Shown here: positions 44,189 to 54,192 of the stretch, piece after piece
How the letters are laid out: every line of letters starts with the position of its first letter
Numbering within the stretch: position 1 is the stretch's first letter
Assembly: GCA_036504075.1 (NCBI GenBank)
Contig: DASXVX010000075.1
Span: 24,672-88,671, forward strand
DNA length: 64,000 nt
Reading direction: 5' to 3'
DNA from: DASXVX01 sp036504075
Lineage (GTDB): Bacteria > Bacillota > Sulfobacillia > Symbiobacteriales > Symbiobacteriaceae
Notes under the pieces: generated by a model
Databases searched by the model: none
What the model saw: only the letters and a program-made list of their open reading frames with translations
Told to the model about the DNA's origin: nothing
Program-made: the position numbers and the translations under genes

Positions 44189-44952
44189 TAGGCTTCGTCG
44201 AACGCCACCACCCGGCAGAAGGCGGCTTCGCCGTCTTTGAACTTCCAGGGGAAGACCCCAATCGTCGTCCGCCGGTTAAGTACCTGTGCAATTTCCCCGC
44301 CCAGGCACTCCACGTGGAGAATCCCGTGGGGGAAGAGCGCAAAATGCATGCCCTGATAGTCATCCGGGGCGAAAAGCTCCGCCAGCGATTTGCCGTGTGT
44401 CTCCCGGAGCCGGGCGTCCGCCTTCTTCGCCTCGTCGGGCCGCCAGTCCCGGATTTTCGTGTTCATGGGGTGGTCCTGTGAGCCGCAGTCCACGCCGAGC
44501 AGCTTGATTCGCTTCTCCAGGCACCACTGCCAGAACTCCCGGGTAGGACCGGGGTGGCGGAGCATGTAGCGCTGCTCGTCGGCCTCAGGCTGGTCCCAGC
44601 CGTAGCGGCTGTACCCGGTGTAGATGAAGAGGATGTCGTCCGGACGGACCTCTACCCGGGCTTCGATATCCCGGGCGGTGTAGATCCCGTAGTCCCCGGC
44701 GATATCAGAGAGGTCGGCGATCACGCCGGGGCCATAGAGCCGGTCCAGGGGGATCGATGCGATGTCCATGCCGCCGGTGACGAAATGGCACTGGCCGTCC
44801 AGGTGGGTTCCCACATGGTTGGAAGAGCGGATAATCTGCCCGTTGGCGCCGTTGAACGAAAGCCGTTTGAAGTACTGGACCTGCAGCGGTTCGTAGCTGG
44901 GCCAGGCCGGGGTGCCAATACCGGTGGGAATCGACAGATCGTAAAGCCTCAC
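44188..44952 (-). CDS. Cyclase/kynurenine-formamidase-family metal hydrolase
   Basis: A 254-residue member of the cyclase family (PF04199). The metal motif NHVGTHLDGQCHF corresponds to HxGTHxDxxxH, and LDRLYGPGVIADLS is conserved too. Family members hydrolyse N-formylkynurenine, other amides or lactones. It is the last gene of the coxG-M-S-L-xdhC operon; its GTG start (44952) overlaps the xdhC TAG, with AAAGGAG 8 bases upstream. It probably hydrolyses the oxidised heterocycle or an intermediate made by the molybdenum enzyme; this is inferred from position. Confidence 0.88.
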   Translation of the reverse strand: MRLYDLSIPTGIGTPAWPSYEPLQVQYFKRLSFNGANGQIIRSSNHVGTHLDGQCHFVTGGMDIASIPLDRLYGPGVIADLSDIAGDYGIYTARDIEARVEVRPDDILFIYTGYSRYGWDQPEADEQRYMLRHPGPTREFWQWCLEKRIKLLGVDCGSQDHPMNTKIRDWRPDEAKKADARLRETHGKSLAELFAPDDYQGMHFALFPHGILHVECLGGEIAQVLNRRTTIGVFPWKFKDGEAAFCRVVAFDEA

Positions 44953-46004
44953 TATGCATGCTCCTTTCGCACACTGAGCGGCGCACCACTGCGGCCGTGC
45001 CGGACCGCCTGCAGTTCGGCCACGATGCTGAGCGCGACCGCCGCCGGCCCCTCGCCGCCCAGGTCCAGCCCCACCGGGGACCGGACGCAGGCCGGGAACG
45101 GCCCGCCTTCCAGCAACTGCTCCGTCCGGCGCCGGGGCCCGAGCACGCCCAGATAGCGGACCGGGGTCCGGAGTAGCGCCTGCAGATACTCCCGGTCGAA
45201 TTCAAACCGGTGGTGCATGACGAGCGCGTATCCCCCGGCCCCCACCTGTGCCGCCAGTTCGTCGGGTTCGTAGGCGAACAGGCCGTCTGCCAGGGGGAAG
45301 CGGGCCGGGTCCAGGTACCACTTGCGCCGATCGACCACCCGCACCCGCCAGCCCGCCCGGGCGGCGGCCTCCACCAGCGGGGGAACGTCCGGCCCGGCGC
45401 CGGCCACCCAGAGCACGGGCGGCGGCAGAATCACCTCGATGAACAGCGCCAGGCCGTCCTGCTCGACCCGGCGGGACCGCCCCGCTTCGAGGGCCGCCCG
45501 GGCTGCCGCCAGGGCGGGGTCCGCCAGGGCGGAATCCCCCGGAGCGGAGTCCCCCGGGCCTTGCCCCCCAAAAGACCCGTCGGTCAGCAGCAGCCACCGC
45601 CGCCCCAGCAGCGGGCCGTCGCTCACCACCGCCACTGCGGCGACCGGACGCCCCGCCTGCCACTCCCGGGCCACCGCCCGCCAGAACTCCCCGTCCACCG
45701 GCTCCAGCAGCAGTTCCACCAGCCCGTTGCAGCCCAGGTTCAGCCCCCAGAGTCCGTCGTCCCCGGCCCGCATATCGTACGTGAGCAGCCGGGGCCGCCC
45801 TTCGGCCAGCGCCCGGCGGGCCTGCTCCCGGACATCCTCCTCCAGGCAGCCCCCGGAGATCATCCCGGGCGAGGCGGCCAGTTCATCGGCGGGGACCAGC
45901 AGCTTGGCGCCTTCCCGCCGGTAGGCCGATCCCTCGGCCCGGACCACCGTGGCCAGGGCCGTCGGGCCGGGCAAGGCCGCCAGCGCCCGGTAGACATCAT
46001 CCAC
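44952..46004 (-). CDS. XdhC/CoxI-family molybdenum-enzyme maturation factor
   Basis: A 350-residue protein with an N-terminal XdhC_CoxI domain (SAYRREGAKLLV, MISGGCLEEDV) and a C-terminal Rossmann domain (VLWVAGAGPDVPPLVEAA, RVVDRRKWYL, YLGVLGPRRR). XdhC proteins bind the molybdenum cofactor and help its sulphuration and insertion into xanthine dehydrogenase-type enzymes. Starts considered run from TTG 46022; GTG 46004 is preferred because a GGGGGG site lies about 8 bases upstream. It overlaps the large-subunit stop. It has a low-complexity GDSAPGDSALADPAL stretch in the linker. Confidence 0.88.
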   Translation of the reverse strand: MDDVYRALAALPGPTALATVVRAEGSAYRREGAKLLVPADELAASPGMISGGCLEEDVREQARRALAEGRPRLLTYDMRAGDDGLWGLNLGCNGLVELLLEPVDGEFWRAVAREWQAGRPVAAVAVVSDGPLLGRRWLLLTDGSFGGQGPGDSAPGDSALADPALAAARAALEAGRSRRVEQDGLALFIEVILPPPVLWVAGAGPDVPPLVEAAARAGWRVRVVDRRKWYLDPARFPLADGLFAYEPDELAAQVGAGGYALVMHHRFEFDREYLQALLRTPVRYLGVLGPRRRTEQLLEGGPFPACVRSPVGLDLGGEGPAAVALSIVAELQAVRHGRSGAPLSVRKEHA

Positions 46005-48335
46005 GGACACCACCCCCCGCAATTAGCTCCCGAATCCGGGACGGGCTGAGCGGCATCTCCCGGATGCGAACGCCGAACGGCCGGAGCGCATCTTCGATCG
46101 CGGCCGCCATGACCGCCGCGCAGGGAATGACGCCGGCCTCCCCGGCGCCCTTGATGCCCAGCGGATTGAGCGGCGAGGGCGTCTCGATATGGTCGAGCAG
46201 CATCTCCGGCACATCCATGGCCGTCGGCAGCAGGTAATCAGCGTAGGTGGTGGTAAGCAACTGCCCGTGCTCGTCGTAGACCAGCTTCTCCCAGAGCGTT
46301 CCGCCCAGGCCCTGGGCGACGCCGCCGTGCACCTGGCCTTCCACGATCATCGGGTTGATCATCGGGCCGCAGTCGTGGACGACGCAGTACTTGAGAATCT
46401 TGACGAAGCCGGTCTCCGGGTCCACCTCGACCACCGCCGCGTGGGCGCCGCTGGGGAAGGTGGACTGCTGCGGGCTGAAGAACCGGGTGGCCTCCAGCCC
46501 CGGCTCGCCGAAGGCCAGCGTGCCCCGGAGCGGATTGGCCCGGGCCGCCACGGTACCCAGCGGCAGCGCCCGGTCCGGCGCCGCCTTGACCCGGGCCTGC
46601 CCATCCGCCAGTTCCACATCAAGCGGGCTGCATTCCAGCAAGTGCGCCGCCACCCGCCGGGTTTTCTCCGCCACCGCCTGCGCCGCCAGGGCAGCCGCGT
46701 TGCCGACCAGCACTGCCGCCCGGCTGGCGAAGGTGCCAATGCCCCAGCCCATGGCAGCGGTATCGCCGGTGGTCACGTAGACGTCGGTGACCGCCACGCC
46801 CAGTTCGTCCGCCACCACCTGGGCAAAGGTCGTGCAGTGGCCCTGCCCCTGGGTGCCGACCCCGGTGGCCACCTCCACTTTCCCCGACGGCTCAATGCGG
46901 ACCCGGACCCCCTCGTAAGGCCCCGGCCCGGCGCCCTCCACGTAAAACGCCCGGCCCAGCCCGACGTATCGGCCGGCGGTGCGCGCCCGCTCCTGTTCCA
47001 CCTGCACCGCCGCCGGGTCTGCCAGCGCCTCCAGCCGGCGGGCCAGTTCGGGGTAGTTGCCGCTGTCGTACTTGCACGGGGCCCAGTCCTGGTAAATCAG
47101 GCCGGTGTCCCAGGGAAACTCGTCGGGCTGGATGAAGTTCCGCCGGCGCACTTCCAGCGGGTCGAGCGCGAGCGCCTCGGCGATGCGGTCCATCATCCGC
47201 TCCATGACAAAAACCCCGTGCGGCCGCCCGGCCCCACGGTACGGTGTCACGGTGGGCTTGTTCGTGTAGACCGCCCGGAACTCCACGTCGTAATTCCGCA
47301 GCCGGTACGGCCCCGGCAGCGTCGTCACGGAGATGATCGGCACCTGGATGCCATACGGCGTGTAGGCCCCGCTGTCGTGCAGCAGGTTGGTCTTCAGCCC
47401 CAGCAGGGTCCCATCGGACGCCACCGCGACTTCCACATCGTGAATCTGCTCCCGCTCCTGGGTCGTGGCGAAGAAGTTCTCCCGCCGGTCCTCGATCCAC
47501 TTGACCGGCCGCTTCAACTGCATGGCCGCAAACGGGATGAGCACCTCTTCCGGGTAGAACATCATGACTTTCGGTCCGAACCCGCCGCCCACGTCCGGGG
47601 CGATGAGCCGCAGGTGCATCTCCGGCAGCCCGAACCAGTTGGCCAGCCCCGCCCGCAGGGCCACCGGCGCCTGGGTCGAGACATACATGGTCAGCCCCGG
47701 GCCCTCCGGAATGGCGACGATGCCGCGGGTCTCCAGCGACGAGGCCGTCCCCCGGTCGATGCGGAAGCGCTCCGTCAGAATCAGGTCGGCACGGGCTCGG
47801 GCCGCGGCATAGTCCCCCACGTGCCGAACGTAATGCCCGCCGATGTTGTGCGGCGTATCGGCGTGCACCCGGGGGGCGTCCGGTCGGGCTGCGGCCTCCA
47901 AGTCGGCGGCCACCGGCAGCGGCTCATACGCCACCTCGATCAGGTCGGCCGCATCTTCGGCGATGTACCGGCTGGACGCGACGACAAAGGCCACCGCCTC
48001 GCCCACGTGGCGCACTTCATCCACCGCGAGGGCCGACTGCGTCCGGCCGTACTGCAGGTCTTCGTGGGGAATCAGCAAGGGAAGCGGCCCGTTTCGCTCA
48101 CCCAGGTCGGCAGCCGTCAGGACCAGTGCCACGCCGGGGAGCGCCAGCGCCCGAGAGACATCGATCCGGCGGATGCGGGCGTGGGCGTAGGGCGACCGGA
48201 CCACCGCCCCGTGGAGCATGTCGGGCCGGTCGATGTCGTCGACAAAGCAGCCCTGCCCGGTCAGCAGGCGCGGGTCCTCGATGCGTCGGACCCGTTCGCC
48301 GAAGGTCTTGCGCCGGGATTGCGCCAGGGTGGAAC

Positions 48336-48339
<4 letters not shown>
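45997..48339 (-). CDS. Molybdenum hydroxylase large subunit (form II CoxL / xanthine dehydrogenase type)
   Basis: A 780-residue molybdopterin-binding subunit. Motifs: GVGTQGQGHCTTFAQV, the active-site loop PYRGAGRPHGVFVMERM, IKGAGEAGVIP with the catalytic Glu, and the N-terminal GERVRRIEDPRLLTGQG. True CO dehydrogenase (form I) has AYxCSFR in the loop; the YRGAGR seen here marks form II, whose members oxidise purines, aldehydes or N-heterocycles. ATG 48339 overlaps the small-subunit stop as ATGA. The enzyme would work as an L-M-S heterotrimer dimer in the cytoplasm. Confidence 0.92.
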
Positions 48340-48823
<484 letters not shown>

Positions 48824-48827
<4 letters not shown>

Positions 48828-49738
48828 CCTTCCCGCCCCCCTTCCGTTTCCAGCTGTTCTGTTTCAAGCAGAACCGATGCCCGCTGCAGTGCCGTGGCCA
48901 ACGCCCGCTCGGTCAGCACGCCCGCCAGGTGCCGCCGGTACTCGGCGCTGCCGTGAACGTCCGACTCCGGCGCCACCGCCGCCCGGACCAGCCCGGCGGC
49001 CTCCGCGAACAGGCCCGGCTCCGGGCGCCCCTCTTGCAGCCGCGCTTCCGCCGCGGTGGCCCGGACGGGCGTCATGGACACGCCCGTCAGCCCCAGCCGG
49101 CAGTCGGCCATGGTCCCGTCCGCCGCCAGCGTCAGCGTGCAGGCCACGCCTGCCAGGGCAAAGTCGCCGTGCCGCCGGGACAGCTCCAAGAACGCGTAGC
49201 CCGTACGCGGCGGCAGGACCGGCACCCGGACCTCCGTCAGGATCTCGTCCGGCCGGATGCAGGTCGTAAAGTACATGAGGAAAAACTCCCCGGCCGGCAC
49301 CTCCCGGACCCCGGACGGCCCCCGCAGGCAGAACGTCCCGTCCAGCGCCACCATCACCGCCGGCAGTTCCGCCGCGGGGTCCGCATGGGCCAGGCTCCCG
49401 CCGATCGTCCCCCGGTTGCGAATCTGGCTGTGCCCGATCTGCCGCACCGTCTCCGCAAGCAGCGGCTGACGGGTTGCGATCAGCGGCGAGCGCTCAACCT
49501 CCGCGTGCCGGGTCAGCGCCCCGATCTGCAGCTGCGAATCCAGCTCCCGGATGTACGCGAGCCCCGCCACCCGGTTCAGGTCGATCAACACAGCCGGCTT
49601 CGCCAGCCGCATGTTCAGAATCGGAATTAGGCTCTGCCCGCCGGCCAGCAGCTTGGCCTCGTCGCCATACTGCTGCAGCAGCGCCAGAACCTCATCCACG
49701 CTGGTGGGGTCGTAGTAGTCAAACCGGGCAGGCTTCAC
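48824..49738 (-). CDS. Molybdenum hydroxylase FAD-binding medium subunit
   Basis: A 304-residue FAD subunit (CoxM/XdhB-like). FAD-binding motifs AKLLAGGQSLIPILNMRLA (AGGxS) and RNRGTIGGSLAHADPAAEL (TIGG) are present, with a C-terminal CO-dehydrogenase flavoprotein domain. GTG 49738 follows GGGGGGAG. First of the three catalytic subunit genes and 20 bases downstream of the CoxG-like gene. Confidence 0.94.
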
Positions 49739-49758
49739 GCGGCTCCCCCCAATCGTAC

Positions 49759-50229
49759 TCAGCCGGCCTGTTGCCGGGCCGCCAGTTCTTTACCGGCGGC
49801 ACCGAAAAAGTCGCCAATGATCCACCGGGCTACGCCGGCGAGCACCCGCTGCCCCACCATGGCGATGGGCCCGCCGACCTGCACGTCCCAGTCGTAGTGC
49901 AGGCGGGTAACCGGCCCGTTGTCGGCCAGTTCCATCCGCCCGGCGACGTTTACGAAACCGCTAGAACCGCTCATTTCGATCTGGAGCGTCATTGTGGCCG
50001 GCTGAGTCGTTGAGGCCGGCTCCTGCTTGTCCGCAATCCGAAAAACGCCGGTGTATGTCCCCTTTACCGCCGCCAGCCCGATCTTCACCGTTGCCTGGTA
50101 CCGGTCCGGCCCGTCCGGGGTCAGTTCCTCGCAGCCGGGTGTGCACCGGGCAAGGACGATCGGATCGTTCAGAAGGGCCCAGACCGAAAGCCGGGGGCCC
50201 TCAAACTGGAAATCGCCGGTCACCTGCAT
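49759..50229 (-). CDS. CoxG-family SRPBCC protein
   Basis: A 156-residue SRPBCC-fold protein (DFQFEGPRLSVWALLNDP, CTPGCEELTPDGPDRYQATV, VRLHYDWDVQVGGPIAMVGQ-like end). CoxG proteins accompany molybdenum hydroxylases and help recruit or anchor the enzyme at the membrane. ATG 50229 follows CCGAGGAG. As first gene it starts the operon; its promoter must lie in 50230-50345. Confidence 0.92.
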   Translation of the reverse strand: MQVTGDFQFEGPRLSVWALLNDPIVLARCTPGCEELTPDGPDRYQATVKIGLAAVKGTYTGVFRIADKQEPASTTQPATMTLQIEMSGSSGFVNVAGRMELADNGPVTRLHYDWDVQVGGPIAMVGQRVLAGVARWIIGDFFGAAGKELAARQQAG

Positions 50230-50344
50230 GGTTTCAACTCCTCGGCGGAAAGACTATGCCGCAAAACCCCCTGGTATCCCTTGTGACGGCAGGGAAGCCG
50301 CCCGGGTTCGGTTGGCGCCAGAGAAATCTGAAAGTAAGCGCGAA

Positions 50345-50381
50345 ACGGCCGGTCCCCGGGTATGTCCCGGAGACCGGCCGT
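50345..50381 (-). terminator. Terminator after the ureohydrolase gene
   Basis: Sixteen-base arms ACGGCCGGTCYCCGGG type, one mismatch, with TTTCGCG following on the minus strand, separating the ureohydrolase gene from the molybdenum operon. Confidence 0.75.
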
Positions 50382-50403
50382 CATGCGCATAGTGGGCGGG
50401 AGA

Positions 50404-51360
50404 TCAGTCCGAAACCGGGATAAACTTGCCGCGGCGCACCTGCATGGCCACGTGGCTGGCAAACTCGTGGACCAGCGTGGCCGCGAGCAGGGCGGTAATC
50501 TGGGCATGGTCGTGCGACGGAAGCACTTCGACCATGTCGAAGCCAATGTAATTGAGGTCGCCGAGGCCGCGGACCAGTTCCAGCGTTTCGTAACTGGAGA
50601 AGCCGCCCACCTCCGGGGTCCCGGTGCCCGGTGCGAACGCCGGATCGACGAAATCGATGTCGAAAGTGAGGAAGCACGGGGTACCACCAATGCACTCTTT
50701 GATCTCCCGGATGACATCTTCGATGCCCCGTTCCTTGAGTTGCCGGGTGGTGATCACATTGAAGCCGAGGTCCAGACTGGAATCCACGTCACCGGGATGG
50801 TTCAGCGTCCCCCGGATGCCCACCTGGAAGACCTTCTCCGGCACCACGAGGCCTTCTTCGTGCGCCCGGATGAAAGGCGAGCCGTGCCAGTACTTCTCCC
50901 CGTAGTACGTATCCCAGGTGTCGGTATGGCTGTCGAAGTGGATGAGCGCGACGGGTCCGAAAGCCCGCGCGGCAGCCCGGAGGCTGGCCAATGTCACCGA
51001 ATGGTCGCCGCCCAGGCCCACCGGCACAATGCCCCGACGCAGCAGATCCGACACCGCGGTGGTGATGATCTCATAGCTGCGGTGGATGTTGTGCGGAATG
51101 ATGGCCAGGTCCCCAATGTCGATGGCTTTGGTCTCCGCGAACGGATACGCCCGGTGGACCGGATTGTAGGGAAAGAGCAGCATGGAAGCCTGCCGGATGG
51201 CCTGGGGGCCAAACCGGGCGCCGACCCGGTAAGAAGCCGCTGTATCGAACGGCATGCCCACAATAGCCAGTCGGGCACCATCCTGAGAAGCGGGCAGACG
51301 CATGAAGCTGCCCGACGTGCAGAACTCAGGCTTGACATCGGGAGAAAGCGGGTACTGCAA
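50404..51360 (-). CDS. Agmatinase/arginase-family ureohydrolase
   Basis: A 318-residue ureohydrolase with the binuclear-metal motifs GLGGDHSVT, HFDSHTDTWD and FDIDFVDPAFAPGTGTPEVGG. Family members release urea from agmatine, arginine, guanidinobutyrate or guanidine. The DSHTD variant and HGSPFIRA loop favour agmatinase/guanidino-acid hydrolases over arginase; the exact substrate is open. TTG 51360 follows GAGGTGA by 7 bases. It has its own promoter and terminator and no polyamine genes adjoin it. Confidence 0.9.
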   Translation of the reverse strand: MQYPLSPDVKPEFCTSGSFMRLPASQDGARLAIVGMPFDTAASYRVGARFGPQAIRQASMLLFPYNPVHRAYPFAETKAIDIGDLAIIPHNIHRSYEIITTAVSDLLRRGIVPVGLGGDHSVTLASLRAAARAFGPVALIHFDSHTDTWDTYYGEKYWHGSPFIRAHEEGLVVPEKVFQVGIRGTLNHPGDVDSSLDLGFNVITTRQLKERGIEDVIREIKECIGGTPCFLTFDIDFVDPAFAPGTGTPEVGGFSSYETLELVRGLGDLNYIGFDMVEVLPSHDHAQITALLAATLVHEFASHVAMQVRRGKFIPVSD

Positions 51361-51421
51361 ACAGACTCACCTCTATTACACGCACAATGGCAGCTGGGGA
51401 AGCCAGAGGTCCGCGCCGAGT

Positions 51422-51450
51422 AGTATACCTCTTTGTATAAAGCCGGACAA
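51422..51450 (-). promoter_or_regulatory. Sigma-A promoter of the ureohydrolase gene
   Basis: Minus strand: -35 TTGTCC (51445-51450), 17-base spacer, -10 TATACT (51422-51427), about 60 bases before the TTG start. Confidence 0.7.
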
Positions 51451-51531
51451 GGGCGGACAGTGGATTGGGATACAGTCAGAAGAACCAGACGAGAGATGGA
51501 CCGGCTCCCGGAGGAGTTTCTTGCAGGGAAA

Positions 51532-51558
51532 GCGCCCGGTGCTCATAGCACCGGGCGC
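51532..51558. terminator. Hairpin after the RRM gene
   Basis: Perfect 12-bp stem GCGCCCGGTGCT / AGCACCGGGCGC with a 3-base loop; TTTCCC follows on the minus strand and AGCATTTTTG on the plus strand. Confidence 0.75.
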
Positions 51559-51575
51559 AGCATTTTTGATCTGGT

Positions 51576-51848
51576 TTAGCGGCGGAAACCACCCGGCCGC
51601 TCGGGACGAGGCTGCGCCTCGTTGACGGTGAGAGCCCGACCGCCCCACTCGGCACCGTTCAGCGCGGTGATGACGGCTTCAGCCTTATCGGCGGGCACCT
51701 CTACAAACCCGAAGCCACGGCTGCGACCGGTCTCGCGGTCGGTGGCGATTCGGGCACTAAGAACCTCACAATGCTCAGAGACAGCTTTGGAGAGATCCTC
51801 AGAGGTAGCAGCCCAGGGAAGGTTGCCAAAGTAGAGGGTCTTGGTCAT
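51576..51848 (-). CDS. RRM-type RNA-binding protein
   Basis: A 90-residue single RNA-recognition-motif protein. RNP2 is LYFGNL near residues 5-10 and RNP1 is RGFGFVEV near residue 45, with ITALNGAEWGGRALTVNEA closing the fold and an Arg/Pro-rich tail. Such Rbp proteins are small, often cold-induced, and bind single-stranded RNA. ATG 51848 overlies a region that contains AGAGAT. Monocistronic with its own terminator. Confidence 0.93.
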   Translation of the reverse strand: MTKTLYFGNLPWAATSEDLSKAVSEHCEVLSARIATDRETGRSRGFGFVEVPADKAEAVITALNGAEWGGRALTVNEAQPRPERPGGFRR

Positions 51849-51997
51849 ATCTCTCGTTCTCCCATCGTCATGGTATTGGATCGCAGTCGGGGAGGATCCG
51901 CGAGACTACCCTGAACCGAGGTAACCAGCGAGACCGCTCACCAAACAGCTAACCAAAAACAGGATACGCTGTTTCCAGTCAAAAATCAATCCCTATC

Positions 51998-52186
51998 CTA
52001 TCCGTTGGAGCCGCTCCAGCGGCTGCTTCGGGTGGCTCGGTCGTAGCTGGAACGGTCCGGTTCCAGTTCGGCGCCAATCTCGTAGTTGGCCCTGGCGGCG
52101 CGGTCCCGCCAGCCTCCCCGGCGCTGGCCCAGGATCCGACGAAGCCCCCGACCCCGACGCAGGTTGCCGATCTTGTTACCAGGCAT
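51998..52186 (-). CDS. Small Arg-rich protein, possibly spore-associated
   Basis: A 62-residue protein starting MPGNKIGNLRRGRGLRRILG and ending RSSRWSGSNG; about one residue in four is Arg. The ARANYEIGAEL segment faintly recalls the YEIAxEL helix of alpha/beta small acid-soluble spore proteins, but the hallmark GGxxT motif is absent, so this is weak. ATG 52186 has GGAGGGG 8 bases upstream, which supports real translation. The host appears to sporulate. Function unknown. Confidence 0.55.
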   Translation of the reverse strand: MPGNKIGNLRRGRGLRRILGQRRGGWRDRAARANYEIGAELEPDRSSYDRATRSSRWSGSNG

Positions 52187-52314
52187 GGACGCATCCCCTC
52201 CCTGCTGCAATTCATAGATGTGCGAGTTGACGCCATTAGTGTGTCCTTCTGCGCTGCATCACTCGTATGCTGATAGCAGCCCAATGCCTGGCTGCTACTA
52301 CAGGAGGATTTGCC

Positions 52315-52590
52315 ATGCACTGGTTAAATCTGCTGCTCATTATTCTGGCCAGTTTCCGACTAACGCATCTGTTGGTCTTCGACACCATCACCGCCCCGCT
52401 GCGGAAACCATTTGAAGCGAAGCCCTTCATCGGCGAGCTGATCACGTGCTACTGGTGCTGTGGCGTCTGGATCTCCGGGCTGCTGCTCCTGCTCCGCGAT
52501 TTCATGCCCCGGGTGGGAAACCCGTTGATTCTGCTCCTGGCGGTGGCAGGCGGCCAGTCGCTGCTAGAAAACCTGGTCCAGCGCAAATAG
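52315..52590 (+). CDS. DUF1360 membrane protein
   Basis: A 91-residue protein with two hydrophobic helices (WLNLLLIILASFRLTHLLV, GVWISGLLLLL) and the DUF1360 signature FDxxTxPLR followed by LITCYWCCGVWISG with conserved Cys. DUF1360 is found mostly in spore formers and has no proven function. ATG 52315 follows CAGGAGG. Monocistronic, with a strong terminator. Confidence 0.82.
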   Translation: MHWLNLLLIILASFRLTHLLVFDTITAPLRKPFEAKPFIGELITCYWCCGVWISGLLLLLRDFMPRVGNPLILLLAVAGGQSLLENLVQRK

Positions 52591-52592
52591 CA

Positions 52593-52626
52593 GCGCAGAG
52601 GGGCAAATCGCCCCTCTGCGCTTGTT
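52593..52626 (+). terminator. Terminator of the DUF1360 gene
   Basis: Twelve-bp stem GCGCAGAGGGGC / GCCCCTCTGCGC, followed by TTGTTT. Confidence 0.85.
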
Positions 52627-52712
52627 TGCATCTTGCGTGAATCGATGTCGCCGCGCGGCTACACACTAAAGAGCCACAGGCTCTGCACACAGTCTTATGT
52701 TACGAGGAGGAG

Positions 52713-53129
52713 ATGGCCCTGCAGCTTACGCTGACAGCCCTCGGCATCGACACCGAGATCCTGCTCTGGACACTGACCATAAACGAACACGGTGCCTGGG
52801 CTTACGAAAGCCGGGCGGTCGAGGAGGCCCACGGCACGCTCACCAGAGGCGACCTGGCCCAGCTAATCAGCCTGTACGAGAAAGTCGACTGGGCCCTGGA
52901 GACGCTGAACGCCCCCATGAGCGCCGACGACCGTACGCTGTTCCGGCTCGAAGTGGTGACGGACGAAGGCGAGCGCAGGCTCTATCAATCCAGCGAAGCC
53001 ATGAATCACCGCTCCTGGCAGTTCCGGGACCTGTTCCACTTTCTGCGCCATAATGTGGCCACCGCCGGCGACCCGATCGGTTCCGCGACCGGCGTCACAC
53101 AGGCGGAGCCCCCGGCGCTCCATCCTTAG
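52713..53129 (+). CDS. Hypothetical protein
   Basis: A 138-residue soluble protein with an alternating beta pattern at the start (LQLTLTALGIDTEILLWTLT) and helical middle (RGDLAQLISLYEKVDWALET). The pattern LWTLTINEHGAWAYESRA resembles small single-domain proteins of the emfourin type but I am not sure. ATG 52713 follows AGGAGG at short spacing (about 4). It is monocistronic with a terminator at 53160-53183. Confidence 0.65.
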   Translation: MALQLTLTALGIDTEILLWTLTINEHGAWAYESRAVEEAHGTLTRGDLAQLISLYEKVDWALETLNAPMSADDRTLFRLEVVTDEGERRLYQSSEAMNHRSWQFRDLFHFLRHNVATAGDPIGSATGVTQAEPPALHP

Positions 53130-53159
53130 GGCGCTTCGCTTCCGCCAACACGAAAGGAG

Positions 53160-53183
53160 GGCCAGGGGCAATCGCCCCTGGCC
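53160..53183. terminator. Bidirectional terminator
   Basis: Ten-bp stem GGCCAGGGGC / GCCCCTGGCC around AATC, between the hypothetical protein gene and a convergent LysR gene. Confidence 0.75.
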
Positions 53184-53189
53184 TTGCCG

Positions 53190-54086
53190 CTATTTCTGAT
53201 ACCTGCGCTCCAGGAGACCGACGAACGCCTTCACCGCCGGCGGCCGAAGCTCGTCCCGCCGCAGAATCAGCGATGCGGTGCGGCTGCTGCCCGGCAGCTC
53301 CGGTACGTTCAGGGCGATCAGACGCCCGGATTCCAAATCGTGGCCGACGGCCGAGGCGGGCTCGAACGCGATGCCGAAACCCAGCCGGACCATGGTCTTG
53401 ATCGCTTCGTGATTGTCGAACTCCATCACCACGTTCGGACTGACGCCCACCTGCTCGAGCAGCAGGTCGGTGGTAATCCGGAACCGGGCCCCCCGCACGT
53501 AGGCGACGATCGGCTGCCGGGCCAGATCGGCAAGCGACACCGTCCGCGGCAGGCCGGCGGCAAACTCCGGGGAGGCGACTACCAGCAGCGGGTCTTCGAA
53601 CAGCGGCCGGGACTCCAGCCGTTCATGCACCTGCGGCGTCGTGGTCAGCCCCAGGTCTACTTCGCCGTGCAGCAACATGGAGACCGTCTCAATGTTGTTG
53701 CCGGTCTTGACGTTGATTTTGACTTTCGGATGCTCCCGGGCAAACTCGGCCAGGAGATCCGGCAGCGTAAAGAGGCCGATTGTATGGACGCAGCCGACCG
53801 TTACGTGCCCGCCACCAGGCGACCGCAGATCCCGAACGGCCGATTCGCATTCACCGACCAGGTGATGTATCTGCCGGGCATAACCATAAACCAACTCGCC
53901 AGCAGGGGTGAGGTGCACCTGCTTGCCCTGGCGGGTGAACAGTTGAATCTGCAGGTGGTCCTCCAGGGCGCCAATCTGCTTGGTGACCGAAGGCTGGGTC
54001 ATGTTCTGAGCCTGCGCGGCCCGGGTGAAAGAGCCCTCTTCCACCACCCGGCAGAACGTAATCAGGTGTTGCAGGAGCACGTTCAT
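53190..54086 (-). CDS. LysR-family transcriptional regulator
   Basis: A 298-residue LysR protein: winged helix (LITFCRVVEEGSFTRAAQAQ, TQPSVTKQIGALEDHLQIQL) and effector domain (HVTVGCVHTIGLFTLPDLLA). It resembles the CbbR/CysL branch more than the regulator at 43250. ATG 54086 in the window has GGAGGGATG immediately before, a little close. The divergent upstream DNA holds no gene in the plus direction, so its target is not evident; autoregulation is likely. Confidence 0.9.
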   Translation of the reverse strand: MNVLLQHLITFCRVVEEGSFTRAAQAQNMTQPSVTKQIGALEDHLQIQLFTRQGKQVHLTPAGELVYGYARQIHHLVGECESAVRDLRSPGGGHVTVGCVHTIGLFTLPDLLAEFAREHPKVKINVKTGNNIETVSMLLHGEVDLGLTTTPQVHERLESRPLFEDPLLVVASPEFAAGLPRTVSLADLARQPIVAYVRGARFRITTDLLLEQVGVSPNVVMEFDNHEAIKTMVRLGFGIAFEPASAVGHDLESGRLIALNVPELPGSSRTASLILRRDELRPPAVKAFVGLLERRYQK

Positions 54087-54192
54087 CCCTCCGATAATTC
54101 CCCTTCGGAATCGAAACGCGGTTTATCCTTCCTGTTCATTATAGAACGAAGCCTATACGTTGTGAAGTCCGAAGGAGAATTGCCGGGAAGGT

